In this document: positions 46,656-58,679 of the stretch, piece by piece
Layout: each line of letters begins with the position of its first letter
Position numbering within the stretch: the first letter of the stretch is position 1
Assembly (NCBI GenBank): GCA_036186865.1
Contig: AP025055.1
Span: forward strand, 29,307,870-29,371,869
DNA length: 64,000 nt
Source: Eustoma russellianum
Taxonomy: Eukaryota > Streptophyta > Magnoliopsida > Gentianales > Gentianaceae
Direction: 5' to 3'
Program-made: the position numbers and the translations under genes
Notes under the pieces: model-generated
Database searches by the model: none
The model's input: the letters and a program-made list of their open reading frames with translations, nothing else
Told to the model about the DNA's origin: nothing

Positions 46656-48252
46656 TCAAATCAAATCAGCAGAAATCATGTCTAACTTAGAACGAAGATT
46701 TTCATACGTGGCTTGATTTAAGGCCTTAGTAAAAATATTCACTACTTGTGCCTCTGTGTATACGTGATCTATGACAATATCACCATTATTAACGTGATCA
46801 CGAAGAAAGTGATAGCATACTTCTATATGCTTGGCCTTAGAGTGTAACACGGGGTTCTTAGATAGGTTAATTGCACTCATACTATCACAATATATATGGA
46901 TTTTATTTACGGTAATTCCAAAGTCCGAAAGTTGTTGTTTTATCCATAGTAATTGTGTGCAGCAAAGACTAAGTGCCATGTACTCAGCTTCAGTAGTGGA
47001 TAAAGCTACGCTTGCTTGTTTTTTGGAAAACCTTGAAATAAGTGAGTTTCCTATAAATTGCCAAGTGCCACTCGTGCTTTTTCTATCTATCTTGCATCCA
47101 CCATAATCAGCGTCAGTGTAGGCATGCAAATTAGAGTCACAATCTTTATCATACCAAATGCCTAAGGTGGGTGTGTGCTTAATATATCGGAATATTCTTT
47201 TTACCGCATTATAGTGAGACACCTTAGGTTGACTTTGAAAACGTGCAACATACATACACTGAACATGATATCAGGCCTACTAGCAGTAAGATATAGTAAA
47301 GAACCAATCATAGATCTATATAAGGCATTATCAAAATCCTTACCATATTCATCTTTATCCAATTTAGTAGTGACACTCATAGGGGTGGGGGATGGTTTTA
47401 AATTCTCAAAATTGAACTTTTTAATCATATCATTTTCATATTCAGCTTGGCTTATGTGAATGCCTTTACTCGTTTGTTTAATATGCAAGCCAAGAAAGTA
47501 GTTCAATTCGCCAACCATAGACATTTCAAATTCAGATTTCATGCATTTTTCGAAATCTTCAACAAGTTTATGAGAGGTGGAGCCGAAAATAATGTCATCA
47601 ACGTAAATTTGAATAATAAGTAAAACCCATTTATCTTGTTTTAAAATTAAAGTACTATCTATAGTGCCTCTTTTAAAACCATTTTCTAAAAGGAAAGTAG
47701 CAAAACGATCATACCATGCTCTAGGTGCTTGCTTTAGTCCGTATAATGCTTTCTTTAGTTTGTACATGTGATCAGGATGTTTCAAATCTTAAAACCGGGT
47801 GGTTGTTTCATGTATACCTCTTCTTGTATAAATCCATTTAAGAATGCACTTTTCACATCCATTTGATAAAGTTTAAAATCTTTCATGCAAGCAATGGCAA
47901 CTAAAAGTCGTATAGCTTCTAAACGTGCTACGGGTGCAAATGTTTCATCATAATCAATTCCTTCTTCTTGATTATAGCTTTGTGCTACAAGTCTAGCTTT
48001 ATTTCTAACAACTTTTCCTTCTTCATTCATTTTATTTCTAAACACACATTTTGTGCCCATTATGGTCTTATCTTGTGGTCGTGGCACTAAATCCCATACG
48101 TCATTTCTAACAAATTGATTAAGTTCATCATGCATAGCATCAATCCAAGAAGAATCCCTCAAAGCATCATGCACATTTTTAGGTTCAATTTTGGAAATCA
48201 AGGCATGAAATTGATTTATTTCTTCCGGATTTATTCTTCTACGTGGACGCAC
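46656..48252 (-). pseudogene. Element E reverse transcriptase and RNase H, two frameshifts
   Basis: Minus-strand RT begins with NDVWDLVPRPQDKTIMG, then YDETFAPVARLEAIRLLVAI, YQMDVKSAFLNGFIQEEVYM and PPGF, where a one-base loss near 47785 changes frame. It continues LKKALYGLKQAPRAWYDRF, and the catalytic motif is intact as YVDD (47594-47605). A second change near 47250 leads to RNase H in 47255-46656: AYTDADYGGCKIDRKS, STTEAEYMALS, IYCDSMSAINL and HFLRDHV. The end is SKLDMISADLI then stop. The active-site acids are kept, so this copy decayed by frame damage and not at the active site. Confidence 0.92.
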
Positions 48253-49219
48253 ACTGTGTGTGATATTGCCTATGATGAGATCATGTGGGTGATCTCTATG
48301 CCATCATGGTTGATTATTTTCTACGTTCTCATGCATTTCTAAGTGATCATGCATTTCTAGTGTATCATGCATATCATGCATATCAAACGTGCCATCATCA
48401 TCATTCAACACGGGTTTCAATTTCAAAATCATCGTATTCTTTATCTTTATCAATCTCACCAAATTCTTTAAACTTTACATGAATAGATTCTAGAATTTGT
48501 CTAGTGAGAGGATCATAACACCTATATGCTTTTGAATTCATAGAATACCCAACAAATATGCATTCAATTGATTTAGATTCAAATTTATCTAAATTGTCGT
48601 TTGTATTTAAAACAAAACATTTGCATCCAAATACACGAAAATAGTAAATTTTAGGCATGCGGTCATTTAATATCTCATAAGGCGTCTTATTTATTTTCTT
48701 TCTAATGGACAAGCGATTTACTATGTAGCATGCATAGTTTACGGCTTTCGCCCACAAAAATCTAGGCAATTTATTCTCGCACAACATAGTTCTATCAATT
48801 TCTTGTAATGTCCTATTCTTTCTTTCTACTACTCCATTTAATTGTGGAGTTCTAGGTGGCAAAAACTCGTGCCTAATTCATTTTTCTTTGCAAAATGAAA
48901 TCATGTCCTTATTTTTAAATTCACCACCTCTATCGCTTCTTATCTTTTTCACATTAACGCCATATTGATTTTCAAGTTGTTTTATCAGTTTAGCAATTTC
49001 AATAGCATTATCATCCTTATGTGCAAGAAACAAAGTCCAAGTATAACGAGAAAAATCATCAACAATCACGCAAGCATAGTGACGCCCACCAAGACTCGTA
49101 GTGCGACTAGGACCAAACAAATCAATGTGTAATAATTCTAAAACTCTAGTCGTGCTTATTTCATTCTTAGGTTTAAGTGACTCACGTGTTTGTTTGCCTT
49201 TTATGCAAGATTCACACAA
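48253..49219 (-). pseudogene. Element E integrase, with internal stops
   Basis: Minus strand: zinc-site Cys pair MCESCIKGK, then HIDLFGPSRTTSLGG (first Asp), IRSDRGGEFKNKD (second Asp, intact) and a stop at about 48877. It continues PPRTPQLNGVVERKNRT (catalytic Glu), WAKAVNYACYIVNRL and FGCKCFVLNTNDNLDKFES. The linker to RT is His/Met-rich, with a TGA near 48310 where A reads Trp. A stop also separates it from the pre-integrase region at 49217-49219. Confidence 0.9.
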
Positions 49220-49720
49220 CTAAAAGTTGTCTAAATCAAGTGTAGGCAATCCTCGTATTAGGTTCTTTCGTTGGAGTTTTTCTAGTGTAGAAATGCCAAT
49301 GTGTCCTAAACGTCTATGCCACAAATTTACATTAGGTTTATTTGACATGAAACATTTAACCTTAACGTCTAGCGTATCATCCATAGAAAGCGTAAAGATG
49401 TTTCCTTTCCGTTTTCCTTTTAAAACTATTTCTCCATTTTTATTTATTATATTACAATATGGGTGAGTAAAACACACATCAAAACCATTGTCAATGAATT
49501 GCGAAATACTAAGAAGATTATAGGATAAGTTGCTTACCAAAAAGACGTTGGAGATTTGGAGAGTGCTTGGGTTTCCAATTGTACCTTTTCCGATGATCTT
49601 CCCTTCATTGTTGTCTCCAAAGGTCACGGATCCGCCTTTTGTGACCTTCTTCAATTTCGTGAATAGACTCGGGTCACCCGTCATGTGCCTCGAGCAACCA
49701 CTGTCAAGGAACCACTTTGA
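49220..49720 (-). pseudogene. Element E protease and pre-integrase domain
   Basis: The minus strand shows FLDSGCSRHMTGDPSLFTKL (aspartic protease, DSG active site, near 49700-49670). Then come VTFGDNNEGKIIGKGTIG, NVFLVSNLSYNLLSISQF and the HHCC start LWHRRLGHIGISTLEKL. This is the uninterrupted equivalent of the place where B entered element A. Confidence 0.88.
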
Positions 49721-49805
49721 TAGATGTATCTTTTGATGTGTGGGTTCCCTGCAATGTGCAAAAATGATTTAGATACCCTTTTAATTTTGGGTCCTTACGA
49801 GTTAG

Positions 49806-50595
49806 TTATTCACCTCTTAGTAAAAGTATCTTTCGGTACCCATATTTGGGTGATCCTTCTCGTCTAGCAAATGGCAAGAATGTAAATGAAGGTGCAATAT
49901 AGTAGACATGTGGTGAGTGCACTTTGGGCCTTTGGCCAAGAACTCCTTTATATGCATTATATGTAGGACGTTTTTGATATGTCCTTGTGTTAGTGTGCGT
50001 AGTGCGTGATCTAGATAGATGAAATAAATGTCGTGTATGTATCACTTGTTTGTTCTCATATCTATATGGCACAAAATTGTATTTCTCATTATATGAAGAA
50101 GTATGACGAGATGAGGGGAGAGGGGTCTTTGCGTCATCTTAGACGCCGTATTTGGTTTTGGAGTGTCTACTTTCTTAGACAGTACAAACTTGGTTGGTTT
50201 AATGGATACTTCATTTGTTTCAATGTATCATAATCCCGTTTTATCACTATCATGCTTTTGTGATAAAATAATACAATCTAGCATGTTAGATCTCGTATCA
50301 AACTATTTCATCATTTTCTCTAAGTCCGTATTCCTTGATTTCAAATTTGAAATCCCGGATTTCATTTCATTATTTTGCATGGTCAATGATGATATCTCTG
50401 TCTTTAATGCATTTATGATGCATGACGACTCTTCTTTTGAATCGTTTAATTGAGCGACAAGATTTTCGTTAGAAGATTCTAGTAGCTTCTTGTCTTCAAT
50501 TAACCGCTTCTTTTCTTTCGCAAAAGTCTTAGTGAATTTATGCAATTCTAAGTACTGACTAAAAAGATCATCATAAGAAGGCTCAGAGTCAGATG
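49806..50595 (-). pseudogene. Element E gag, C-terminal half only
   Basis: Minus strand 50595-50303 encodes SYDDLFSQYLELHKFTKTFA and a coiled coil (EKKRLIEDKKLLESSNENL, IKSGISNL-type repeats). After a frame break, 50072-49806 encodes the Tyr/His/Thr-rich tail (HLFHLSRSRTTHTNTRTYQK, GVLGQRP). The capsid and zinc knuckle are missing because the deletion that removed the 5' LTR end also took them. It matches B and C gag closely. Confidence 0.88.
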
Positions 50596-52316
50596 TTGAA
50601 ATTAAAGAATAATTCAATCACCATTTAGTACACAATATTTTCATCAATTTTGGAATAAAAATTGGTCACCAATGCAGCCTAGAATTCGGCCATATACATT
50701 CCCACACATGCTGAAATTTTCAGCATGTGTGATATTTAAAGATATCACCATTTTAATTCCATAACTTATTCAAAATACTTCCTTACAATCTCCCAATTAA
50801 TTCACTTAATTCAATAAGTAAAATATGCCTCATAATGATGAGAAAATCGGCTAGCCTATTGCTCACAAGCTGAAATTTTCAGCATGTGTTACAAATGTGG
50901 CACAAGTTTGAAATGTTACCTTGTGTAGCTCCTTCCTTTATGTCATCAACATTGTATGCTTCATTCTTGACCAATCAAGATGCCAACAAAGCTCCACATA
51001 TGCTCCAACATGATGGTATAGGTGTGTATAATAGATTATACATGTGCTGAATTTTATTTTTGTAAACTTTGTAAAATAGTGCACATTTAATTTTACACAC
51101 ATAGTATATTCCAATCAGCCCTTAATTGAATTTTCTAGAACACTTTGAGATGTATGAAATATGTAAAAAGTGTCTAGACACATGTTATATGCCATGCCAA
51201 AAATGTTCCATGTGTTGTGTAGGTAGAAAACCAAATTTTCGACGTTTATCGATTACCCGATTTTTCTCTAATTAAATTCCAAATTTTTGCACATGTTATA
51301 TATATTATGTTACACATAATAGACATAAATTAAACTTTAATATTCGGCTCATAAGGCTGATTAAAGTGGCGCTTAAACCATGTGACAAAATTGAAATTGG
51401 AATATCCACAATTTGGCCTTAATGTGGGGTGATTTGTGTGTGCCAACATGGAATGATTTTATGGCTGCACATACCATGTAAGCCACAAAATTTGTGGCCA
51501 TTTTTGAAGTGTAGGATCTGGCCATCTATATATGGCAAGTACGTGACACGTTGGCGAAGTTTCGGTATTCGCCCGATACGACAATTTTTGGTTTAGAACC
51601 TTTTAGCGTGTCGTATTAAATTTGTCATCACCATGACTTATATCATATGATATAAGACATGAATATACTCATAAATATGAGTTAAATATAATGGTGGGAC
51701 GTGGAGGACGTGTAAGTAAAATATATAACGTGTCGGTAGTACGTTGGAATAAATGTGTATGTGCCTTTTTCAAAAAAACTGAAAATATACATATAAATAT
51801 GGTAAATGGCGTGTAAAGGGGTGTGGAGGACTTTCCTTTCTTCAACTTGTTGCCTTGGTGCCTTTTCCAAAATCATTCATCATTCATCATTCGGACCCTG
51901 TATATCCCAACGACAGCAAAAGCTATCGCTAGGGTCTGGGGAGGGTAAGTGGTAGGCAGACAATACCTCTATCCTAAGGGATAGAGAGTCTGCTTCCAGT
52001 GAGACCTCCGGCTCTACCTGCATAAATATGGCTTCCTTTAATGAACTACTTAGTTTAATTAACTAAGTACTTCACTTAATAAACTAGTTTAGTTCATTAA
52101 TGATGGCACCTGAAAATAGTTCAAACACAACAAATGTTTGCCATTTGATGTAAGCTTTAAAGCTTCATGGCTCGTTAGTACGACAACATTATATATGAAC
52201 TATATAAGGCAAGTTTTATGTAACAACGTGTCATGTCATGAAATATGTCATGCATTTCTTTATAACACGTTTAAATCATCTATTTTGAAATCACCCAAAC
52301 TCCCTTTTTCTCTACA
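50596..52316 (-). repeat. Element E 5' LTR, truncated, with a short insertion
   Basis: The minus strand starts TGTAGAGAAAAAGGGAG at 52316 and follows the 3' LTR to about its base 1570. It then ends abruptly at GAAATTAAAG against gag. A 152-bp RTE/SINE tail is inserted at 51872-52023. The 20-bp palindrome is at 51640-51659, with hairpins at 50706-50727 and 50872-50893 (one arm mutated). Confidence 0.9.
51872..52023 (-). mobile_element. RTE-LINE 3' tail or SINE, 152 bp, inserted in E 5' LTR
   Basis: The minus strand reads GGTAGAGCCGGAGGTCTCAC, CTGGAAGCAGACTCTCTATC and TACCCTCCCCAGACCCTAGC, and ends in three GAATGAT repeats. This text resembles the 3' end of plant RTE LINEs and SINEs that share it. 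It is absent from E's other LTR, so it inserted after E; AAA borders both sides. A second copy lies at 60858-61009. Confidence 0.75.
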
Positions 52317-52321
52317 CTAGT

Positions 52322-53812
52322 CTCATACTCAGGATATGTCTACTCTCTGCGACTAATACACTATCGTCGGCAAAAAGCATACACCATGGAACTGCCTCCT
52401 GTATCGGCTTTGACAACTCATCAAGAACAACTGCAAAAAGAAATGAGCTCAACGCAGACCCTTGATGGAGGCCTACCTCCACCGGAAAGAAGTCAGTATT
52501 CCCCACAGGCGTACGACCGGTTGTTTTCGTCCTAGCATACATATCTCTAGTTATATCTATATACTTCACAGGGATCCCTCTTGCATCCAGGCTATCTCAG
52601 ATCAGGCTACGTGGCACACTATCATACGCTTTTTCAATATCGATGAAAACCATATGTAAATCGCGCTTCTTCTCCCTATAATTTTCTATTAATCTCATGA
52701 GAATGTGTATTGATTCCGTAGTTGACCTTCCTGACATAAAACCAAACTGGTTCACCGTAACCTGAGGTTCTCTCCTAATTCTAGTGTCGATTACTCTCTC
52801 CCATAACTTCATGGTATGGCTCAGCAACTTAATCCCTCTATAGTTCCCACAACACTGTGCGTCTTCTTTGTTCTTATATAGGGGGACCACGACACTCTTT
52901 CTCCATTCATCTGGCATCTTTTCTGTTTTGTAAATACGATTGAACATAGTAGTTAGCCATTGAACCCCTTCTTCTCCCAAATACTTCCACGCCTCAATGG
53001 GTATGTTATCTAGGCCGACTGCTTTAGCTCTTCCCATCTTCTTCAGTACTATCATCACCTCTCCTTGTGTGATGCTCTGATAGCCAAAGTTATTATGTTG
53101 TCGTTGTTGGTTAGTGATGCTTTCTCGTTCTTCGTAGTCGGCACTACAGCTGTTGAATAGATTGTGAAAGTATGTTTGTCATTTCAACTTGATGTCTTGT
53201 GCTTTGACTAACACATGTCCATCTTCTCTTTTTATAAACTTCCCGCCTCCTAGGTCATGCCTCTTTCGATCCCTAGCTTTGGCAATCTTGAACATATCCT
53301 GCTCTCCGTCTTTTGTTTCTAGTCTTTCATGCATCCTTTTATAAGCTGCAGTCTTTGCCTCTGTCACTGCCTTCTTCGCCTTCTTCCTGGCGATTTTGTA
53401 ATTCTCCTTCTGTCTCACTTTCTCTTCCCCATTTGTGCAGCTTAACAGCTCTCTAAAAATTTTTTGTTTGCCTTTTATTTTTTGTTGCACATCCTCGTTC
53501 CACCACCACGTCTCTTTATGTACAGACGTCTTTCCTGTTGTTACCCCTAGTGTTTCTCTCGCCGCGTGAGTAATAGTAGTCGATATAGCTTCCCACATCT
53601 GATTTGTGTCATCACCCAGACGATCTAGTTTTGTGGAGATGACCTTGTCTCTGAATATATTAATTTGGTCTTTCAAACTTCCCCATCGAATCCTGGATGG
53701 GAATTTTCCCAACCCCCTTACTCAACTTTTGGCTCAATGCTATAACTACCACTAATAAACTGTGTTGCATCACTATTGTCTCCCCTGGTATAACCTTGCA
53801 GTCCCTCCACAC
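52322..53812 (-). pseudogene. LINE (RTE clade) segment 2: linker and reverse transcriptase
   Basis: Minus strand 53812-53179 encodes the region between endonuclease and RT: RDCKVIPGE, then WWWNEDVQQKIKGKQKIFRE and KARDRKRHDLGGGKFIKRE. RT follows at 53058-52597 (GRAKAVGLDNIPIEAWKYLG, CGNYRGIKLLSHTMKLWERV, NQFGFMSGRSTTESIHILM, MVFIDIEKAYDSVPR with the first catalytic Asp). The next part, 52569-52322, has VGLHQGSALSSFLFAVVLDE and the FADD motif (LFADDSVLVAES) in place of YADD. Stops or frame changes occur near 53170, 53060 and 52590. Element E cuts it after ESRHILSM. Confidence 0.9.
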
Positions 53813-56800
53813 TGTAGGATCTGCAAGGCACCACTAGAAGGGGGGGGTTGAATAGTGGGTGCGGAAAATGTGGTTTTTAAAATTTGTTTAAAACCAAAAA
53901 CCCAACTTCTGAAAACAGTTTCTGTTTTCAGGACCTGTTTTAAAACGTTTTGAAAACTAGGTTGTAGGCCTTCAAAAATTCTGAAATTTGGAGAGAACTT
54001 AGACTCAGATGTTATAAGTATCTCCTAAAAATTTCAGATTAAAATTCAACCTCTAACCCTTTGAAAATTCGTTGGTGGTCAGATTGCGTAAATCTGCCAG
54101 AACCGATACACTGATTTGAAAAATTAATTCCAATTTGTACACAACTCCAAATGCTCTGAAAATTTAACCACTAACCCCTTATATGTTATATTTAAATGGG
54201 TTGAAACAGTTTTGAAAAATTCTTTTGGGAAGTTAGTCAAATACGATCAAAGTCTCAACCTTTGCAAGCCTGAAAATCAGACTGCACTAGTCTCAGAACT
54301 TTGGACGTTTGAATGACTTATACTTGTCCAAAAGGGTTGAAACTTACGCCAAAAGAACCCTAGAACGTGTGGTTATATTTTCTGAAAGTTTTGTGATTTT
54401 TGAAATTCGTTTACTATTTTTACGAGCGTGATTAAAAACAGTAAACAGTGCTGAAACAGAAAATCAGTGCTGAAAGTAAATGACACCAAGAATTTTATAC
54501 TGGTTCGGTTATCAACAACGTACTCCAGTCTTCAAGGAACACCTTCCTTGGTTCACACTAATCACACAACTCAAAAACACCTTACCACAGGGTTGATGGA
54601 GTTACACACCAACTCCAACCCTTTACAAACCTTGTATGTTCTATACAATTGCGCACGAACACCACCACCTCGCAAGAATGAAGATTGATCACACCTTGAT
54701 CAATCTTTTACAAAGATGTAGAATGAATGGTGGTTTATCTCAAGCCTATTCAAGATTGAAAGAATATGGATACAATAGGCTTACAAGAAGAAAGAAAGAA
54801 AGAGAGAATGTAGAAGAAGAACTAGGCTTTTTATCACTTTGATTTTGCAATGCTTGGCCTTGTTTTGTTTGATCTCTTCTCTTTCTTTTTAAGATTGCAG
54901 CCGTCCCCCTAGGGCTTCTCCCCTCTTGAAAATTGTCTTTTAAGTCCTTGAGAGAGTGTAAGACATCATTGTGACAATGCCTTGCTTGCTTGGCATCATT
55001 CTATTGGATCATCATTTAGTCTTTGCTTACTTGGCACCTCTTTATTGGCTCAATGTTGTCAACATGATGACATGGAAAAAATCTGAGATTAACACTTTAA
55101 ACATGTGCCAATATCAATTATAAAATCATACCATAAGTCACAAATTCCATCATAAATTGCAAGACAAGAAATCTCTCCTTTTCAAGCTCAAAAAATCGGC
55201 CATTATACTCCTTGCCATGCTGAATTTTTCAGCATGTGCAACATCCATTTTTATTCAAGATAATCTCCAATTTACTTTGATTTTTCTCATTAAAATGAAT
55301 CAACAATACATGGTAAGTATTGCTATCAATTGAGAAATGAATTTGGACACACAGTAGCCTTAGAATTCGTCCACCATCACTTCACACATGCTGAAAAATT
55401 TCAGCATGTGTGATATGTAGAATATCACACTTTATTACCTTACATAATATTCAAATCATTTCCATAACATCTTCAATTGATCCTTTAAAAAAATTGACAA
55501 AATATGTTATCTTAACCATGAAGAAATCGCCCACATGTGTGTAGTATGCTGAAATTTTCAGCATGTGACATAAGAGAGGTATATGTTGAATACTTACCTT
55601 TTGTAGCTTCTCTCTTTGATTTATCAACATTGTATGATTGATCCTTGACCAATCAATATGCCAACAAGGCTCCACATATGCTTCAAATCAGCTGTAGGGG
55701 CGTGTAGACATGTATATGCATGTGCTGAATTTCATTTTTGCTAACTTTGTAAAATAGTGCACATTTAATAATACACACATGTAATATTCCAATCAGCCCT
55801 TAATTTAATTTTCTAGAACACTTTAAGATGTATATCATATGTAAAAAGTGTCTAGATACGTGTCACATGATGTTCAAGAAAAACGTTCCATGTTATGTGC
55901 GTAGAAAACCGAATTTTCGATATTTATCGATTACCCGATTTTTCTCTAATTTGAATTCCAACTTTTGCACATGATATATATATTATGTTATACATAATAT
56001 ATATAATATATACTTTAAATCTCAGCACTTGGCTGATTTAAAGTGGTACCATAAACATGTGACAAAATTAAAATTGGAATCTTCACATTTTGGCCTAAAT
56101 GTGGGGTAATTTGTGTGTGCCAACATGGAAAGTATTTTTGGCTGAATATATCATGTATGTCACGAAATTATCATCAATTTTTGATGTATATGGGCTGGCC
56201 ATTTATTTATGGCAAGTACGTGACACGTTGGCGAAGTTTCGGTATTCGCCCGATACGACAAATTTCGGTTTAGAACCTTTTATCGTGTCGTATTTAATTT
56301 GTCATCACCATATCTTATATCATATGATATAAGACCTGAATATACTCACAAATATGAGTTAAGTATAGTGGTGTGACGTTAACGTACGTAAGATATATAA
56401 CGTGTCGGTAGTACGTTGGAATACATGTGTATGTGCCTTTTTAAAAAAATCTGAAAATATAGTATATATATGTATAAAAGGCGTGTGACATTGAATGTGG
56501 GGAGGAGGAGAGAACTTTCCTTCCTTGGCCTTGTTGCCTTTGTGCCTTTTCCAAATGAATCTTCCTTTAATGAACTACTTAGTTTATTAAACTAAGTACT
56601 TCACTTAATGAACTATTTTAGTTCATTAATGGTGGCACCTGAAAATAGTATAAACTCAACAAATGTTCGCCATATGATGTAAGCTTTAATGCTTCATGGC
56701 TCGTTAGTACGGCAACATAATATATAAGCTAAATAAGGCAAGTAATGGCAAGTTATCATGCACACATGTACACTTATGCACGTTTATATCTTATGCTCGT

Positions 56801-56857
56801 TTTTGTGCACATTTAAATCATGTATTTGAAAATCACTCAAACCCCTTTTTCTCTACA
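53813..56857 (-). mobile_element. Element F: solo LTR of the C subfamily (3.05 kb)
   Basis: A single LTR on the minus strand, from TGTAGAGAAAAAGGGG (56857) to GCAGATCCTACA (53813). It has perfect CACAC target duplications (53808-53812 and 56858-56862) and no interior. Taking it out rejoins the LINE reading between YFLMGREDRRV and RDCKVIPGE. It shares C-type details (start TGTAGAG, GCACATTTAAATCATG). It has hairpins at 55214-55238, 55384-55412 and 55550-55566, and the 20-bp palindrome near 56313. Solo LTRs arise by recombination between the two LTRs of an element. Open frames at 54467-54842 and 56099-56332 are LTR sequence. Confidence 0.93.
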
Positions 56858-56862
56858 CACAC

Positions 56863-57172
56863 CCGTCGGTCTTCACGCCCCATCAGAAAATAGTCGATCT
56901 GCGTCTTACGTCCTCCACTGCTAAAAGTGATTAAATGCGATTCTTTTTTCTTAAAAAACGAGTTTATAATGCCCAGGTCATGGGTCACTGCTAGGTCTAG
57001 CAGATCTCTACCCTGACCGTTTCTATCTCCATAACAAAATCCGCCATGTGCCGACTAAAAACCATCATTATCCTTTCAATGTGTCCATTAAAATCACCTC
57101 CGGTACAAATTCGTTCCTCTCTGGTTATTGACTTTAACACTACATCTAAGCAATCCCAAAACTCTTTCTTTT
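56863..57172 (-). pseudogene. LINE (RTE clade) segment 1: end of the endonuclease
   Basis: Minus strand: a FWDCLDVV...EERICTGGDFNGHI segment, then a frame change, then GRDLLDLAVTHDLGIINSFF, KKKESHLITFSSGGRKTQ and IDYFLMGREDRR. This is the C-terminal half of an APE-type endonuclease, which nicks target DNA to start LINE insertion. The N-terminal half is absent and copia G sequence begins at about 57173, so this LINE copy was 5'-truncated at insertion. Confidence 0.82.
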
Positions 57173-57182
57173 CATGTTATCA

Positions 57183-58640
57183 GTAAGGTACCTCTTTCCC
57201 AAATCAAGCCATTCTTAGAAAGAGAATTTGTTTGCCTCAAAAACAAGTCTGAAACCATGAGTGACTAGTAGAGCGCCAGATACCAAGTTCTTCCGGATGT
57301 CAGGAACATGCAATACATTTTGCAGGGTCAGCTCCCTTCCTGAGGTTAGTTTCAGAACCACCTTGTCCGATCCCTCAACCTTCAAGCTGTTGGAGTTTTC
57401 AATGAATAGTTGTTCATTATTTGTTGTGGGTACATAGTCGTTGAACATTGCCCTGTTGGCACATACGTGTCGAGTGGCCCCTGTGTCCACCCACCATTCA
57501 CGCGGATTCCCCACTGCGTTGCATTCAGTCGCCACTGCGCAGAGATTCAGATCTTCCATTGCGCTGACCAGATTCTCTTTTGCTTTTGTTTGATTTTGAT
57601 TCTTTTTGGACTTACGACAGTCACTGCTGTGGTGCTCTGATTTTCCACAGTTATAACACTTACCTGTGAACTTCTTTGCATCTCCTTGCCCTTGACATTC
57701 ACGCCCAAAGTGTTATTTTTCTTTTTGTTCTTTGCCTCAGCAACATGAGCCTTTGCTTGACCAGAGTGAGAGGTTGGCTTTCTATCGGCACGATGATTGT
57801 CCTCCTCTATCCGAAGCCGGACAATCAAATCTTCCATTTTCATTTCCTTTCGCTTGTGCTTGAGATAGCTCTTAAATTCTCTCCATGAAGGAGGTAGCTT
57901 CTCAATCACAGACGCAACTTGGAAAGATTCACTGAGCGTCATGCCCTCCTCTTTTATTTCATATACCAACGTCTGTATTTCTTCAACCCACGAAATTGCA
58001 ATTTTGGAATCTAGCATTCTATAGTCCAGAAATTTACCGACTATTAATTTTTTTCGTTCCATCATCTTCTGTACAATATTTTTTATCTAACGCCAACCAC
58101 AACGCTTTTTCAGTTTTAAAAGTACAAAACACGCCATAGATAGTATTATCCAGGCAACTCAAGATAAGATTCAATCAACAAAAATTGTTATACGCCCATG
58201 CTTCAGCACCTAAGGCATTCTGCATGTTCAAATTCTGATCCTCTACAGGTTCCACAACTGGTGGATCCTTGCTCAGAATTCTGGCCAGGCCTAGTGCTGT
58301 GAGATAGAACAGCATCTTTTGCTACCACCTCTTAAAGAAACTGCCTGCAAATTTTTCAGGCTTCTCCACGTGTGCAGCTGTGGCAGCGGGATTCATCTGA
58401 GACCCTCTGTTAGGTGCCAGCAGAACTGTGTTCAATGGCACATTGTTCTGGGCACCGGCAACAATGTTATTGGTCTTGTCAGTTGCAGACACGGAGTGTG
58501 CAACGTTAAAGCCGTGAACAGAGTTCGAGCTCTCATTTCCATTCCTGTTCAGTTGATCAGAACAGTTTCGGATATAAGAAATGGGTAGAAACAGACTGCA
58601 AATCAGTATGATCACTGCTTTGCGTACATAATTTTAAGAA
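57183..58640 (-). pseudogene. Element G gag and protease start (copia), truncated
   Basis: The minus strand opens with a leader-like stretch, then NTVLLAPNRGSQMNPAATAA and EKPEKFAGSFFKRW (58390-58322), the usual start of this copia gag class. After frame breaks it continues FLDYRMLDSKIAISWVEEIQ, VASVIEKLPPSWREFKSYLK and EDLIVRLRIEEDNHRADRK (58065-57780). The zinc knuckle CYNCGKSEHHSSDC is at 57658-57617 in another frame. The protease part (57559-57215) holds EWWVDTGATRHVC with the catalytic DTG and NVLHVPDIRKNLVSG. It stops in the early pre-integrase region, where the LINE begins. At least three frame changes are seen. It differs clearly from elements A-F and is related to Tnt1/RE1-type gag. 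Confidence 0.88.
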
Positions 58641-58679
58641 CAATACATAAATTAATTGAAACAGAATACGTCTTAAGAT
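58641..58679 (-). other. Element G leader, primer-binding site not recognised
   Basis: Between the LTR end and gag the minus strand reads ATCTTAAGACGTATTCTGTT. There is no TGGTATCAGAGC, so this element either uses another primer or the site has decayed. Confidence 0.4.

Larger units (their letters stand above)
43394..52316 (-). mobile_element. Element E: Ty1/copia (SIRE/Maximus-like) with truncated 5' LTR side
   Basis: Minus-strand element with perfect CTAGT target duplications (43389-43393 and 52317-52321). The 3' LTR is 43394-46430, the interior 46431-50595, and the 5' LTR remnant 50596-52316. The last ~1.47 kb of the 5' LTR, the PBS and the N-terminal half of gag are deleted; gag C-terminus joins LTR sequence at about 50595. 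Pol is nearly complete in content but has three stops and at least two frameshifts. It is the closest autonomous-type relative of B, C, D and F in the window. It sits in the LINE's RT gene. Confidence 0.92.

Noticed and set aside
52462..52659. Plus-strand open frames over the LINE (52462-52659, and 57410-57888 over G)
   Set aside because: They are antisense shadows of LINE RT and of copia gag/protease, which show clear family motifs on the minus strand.
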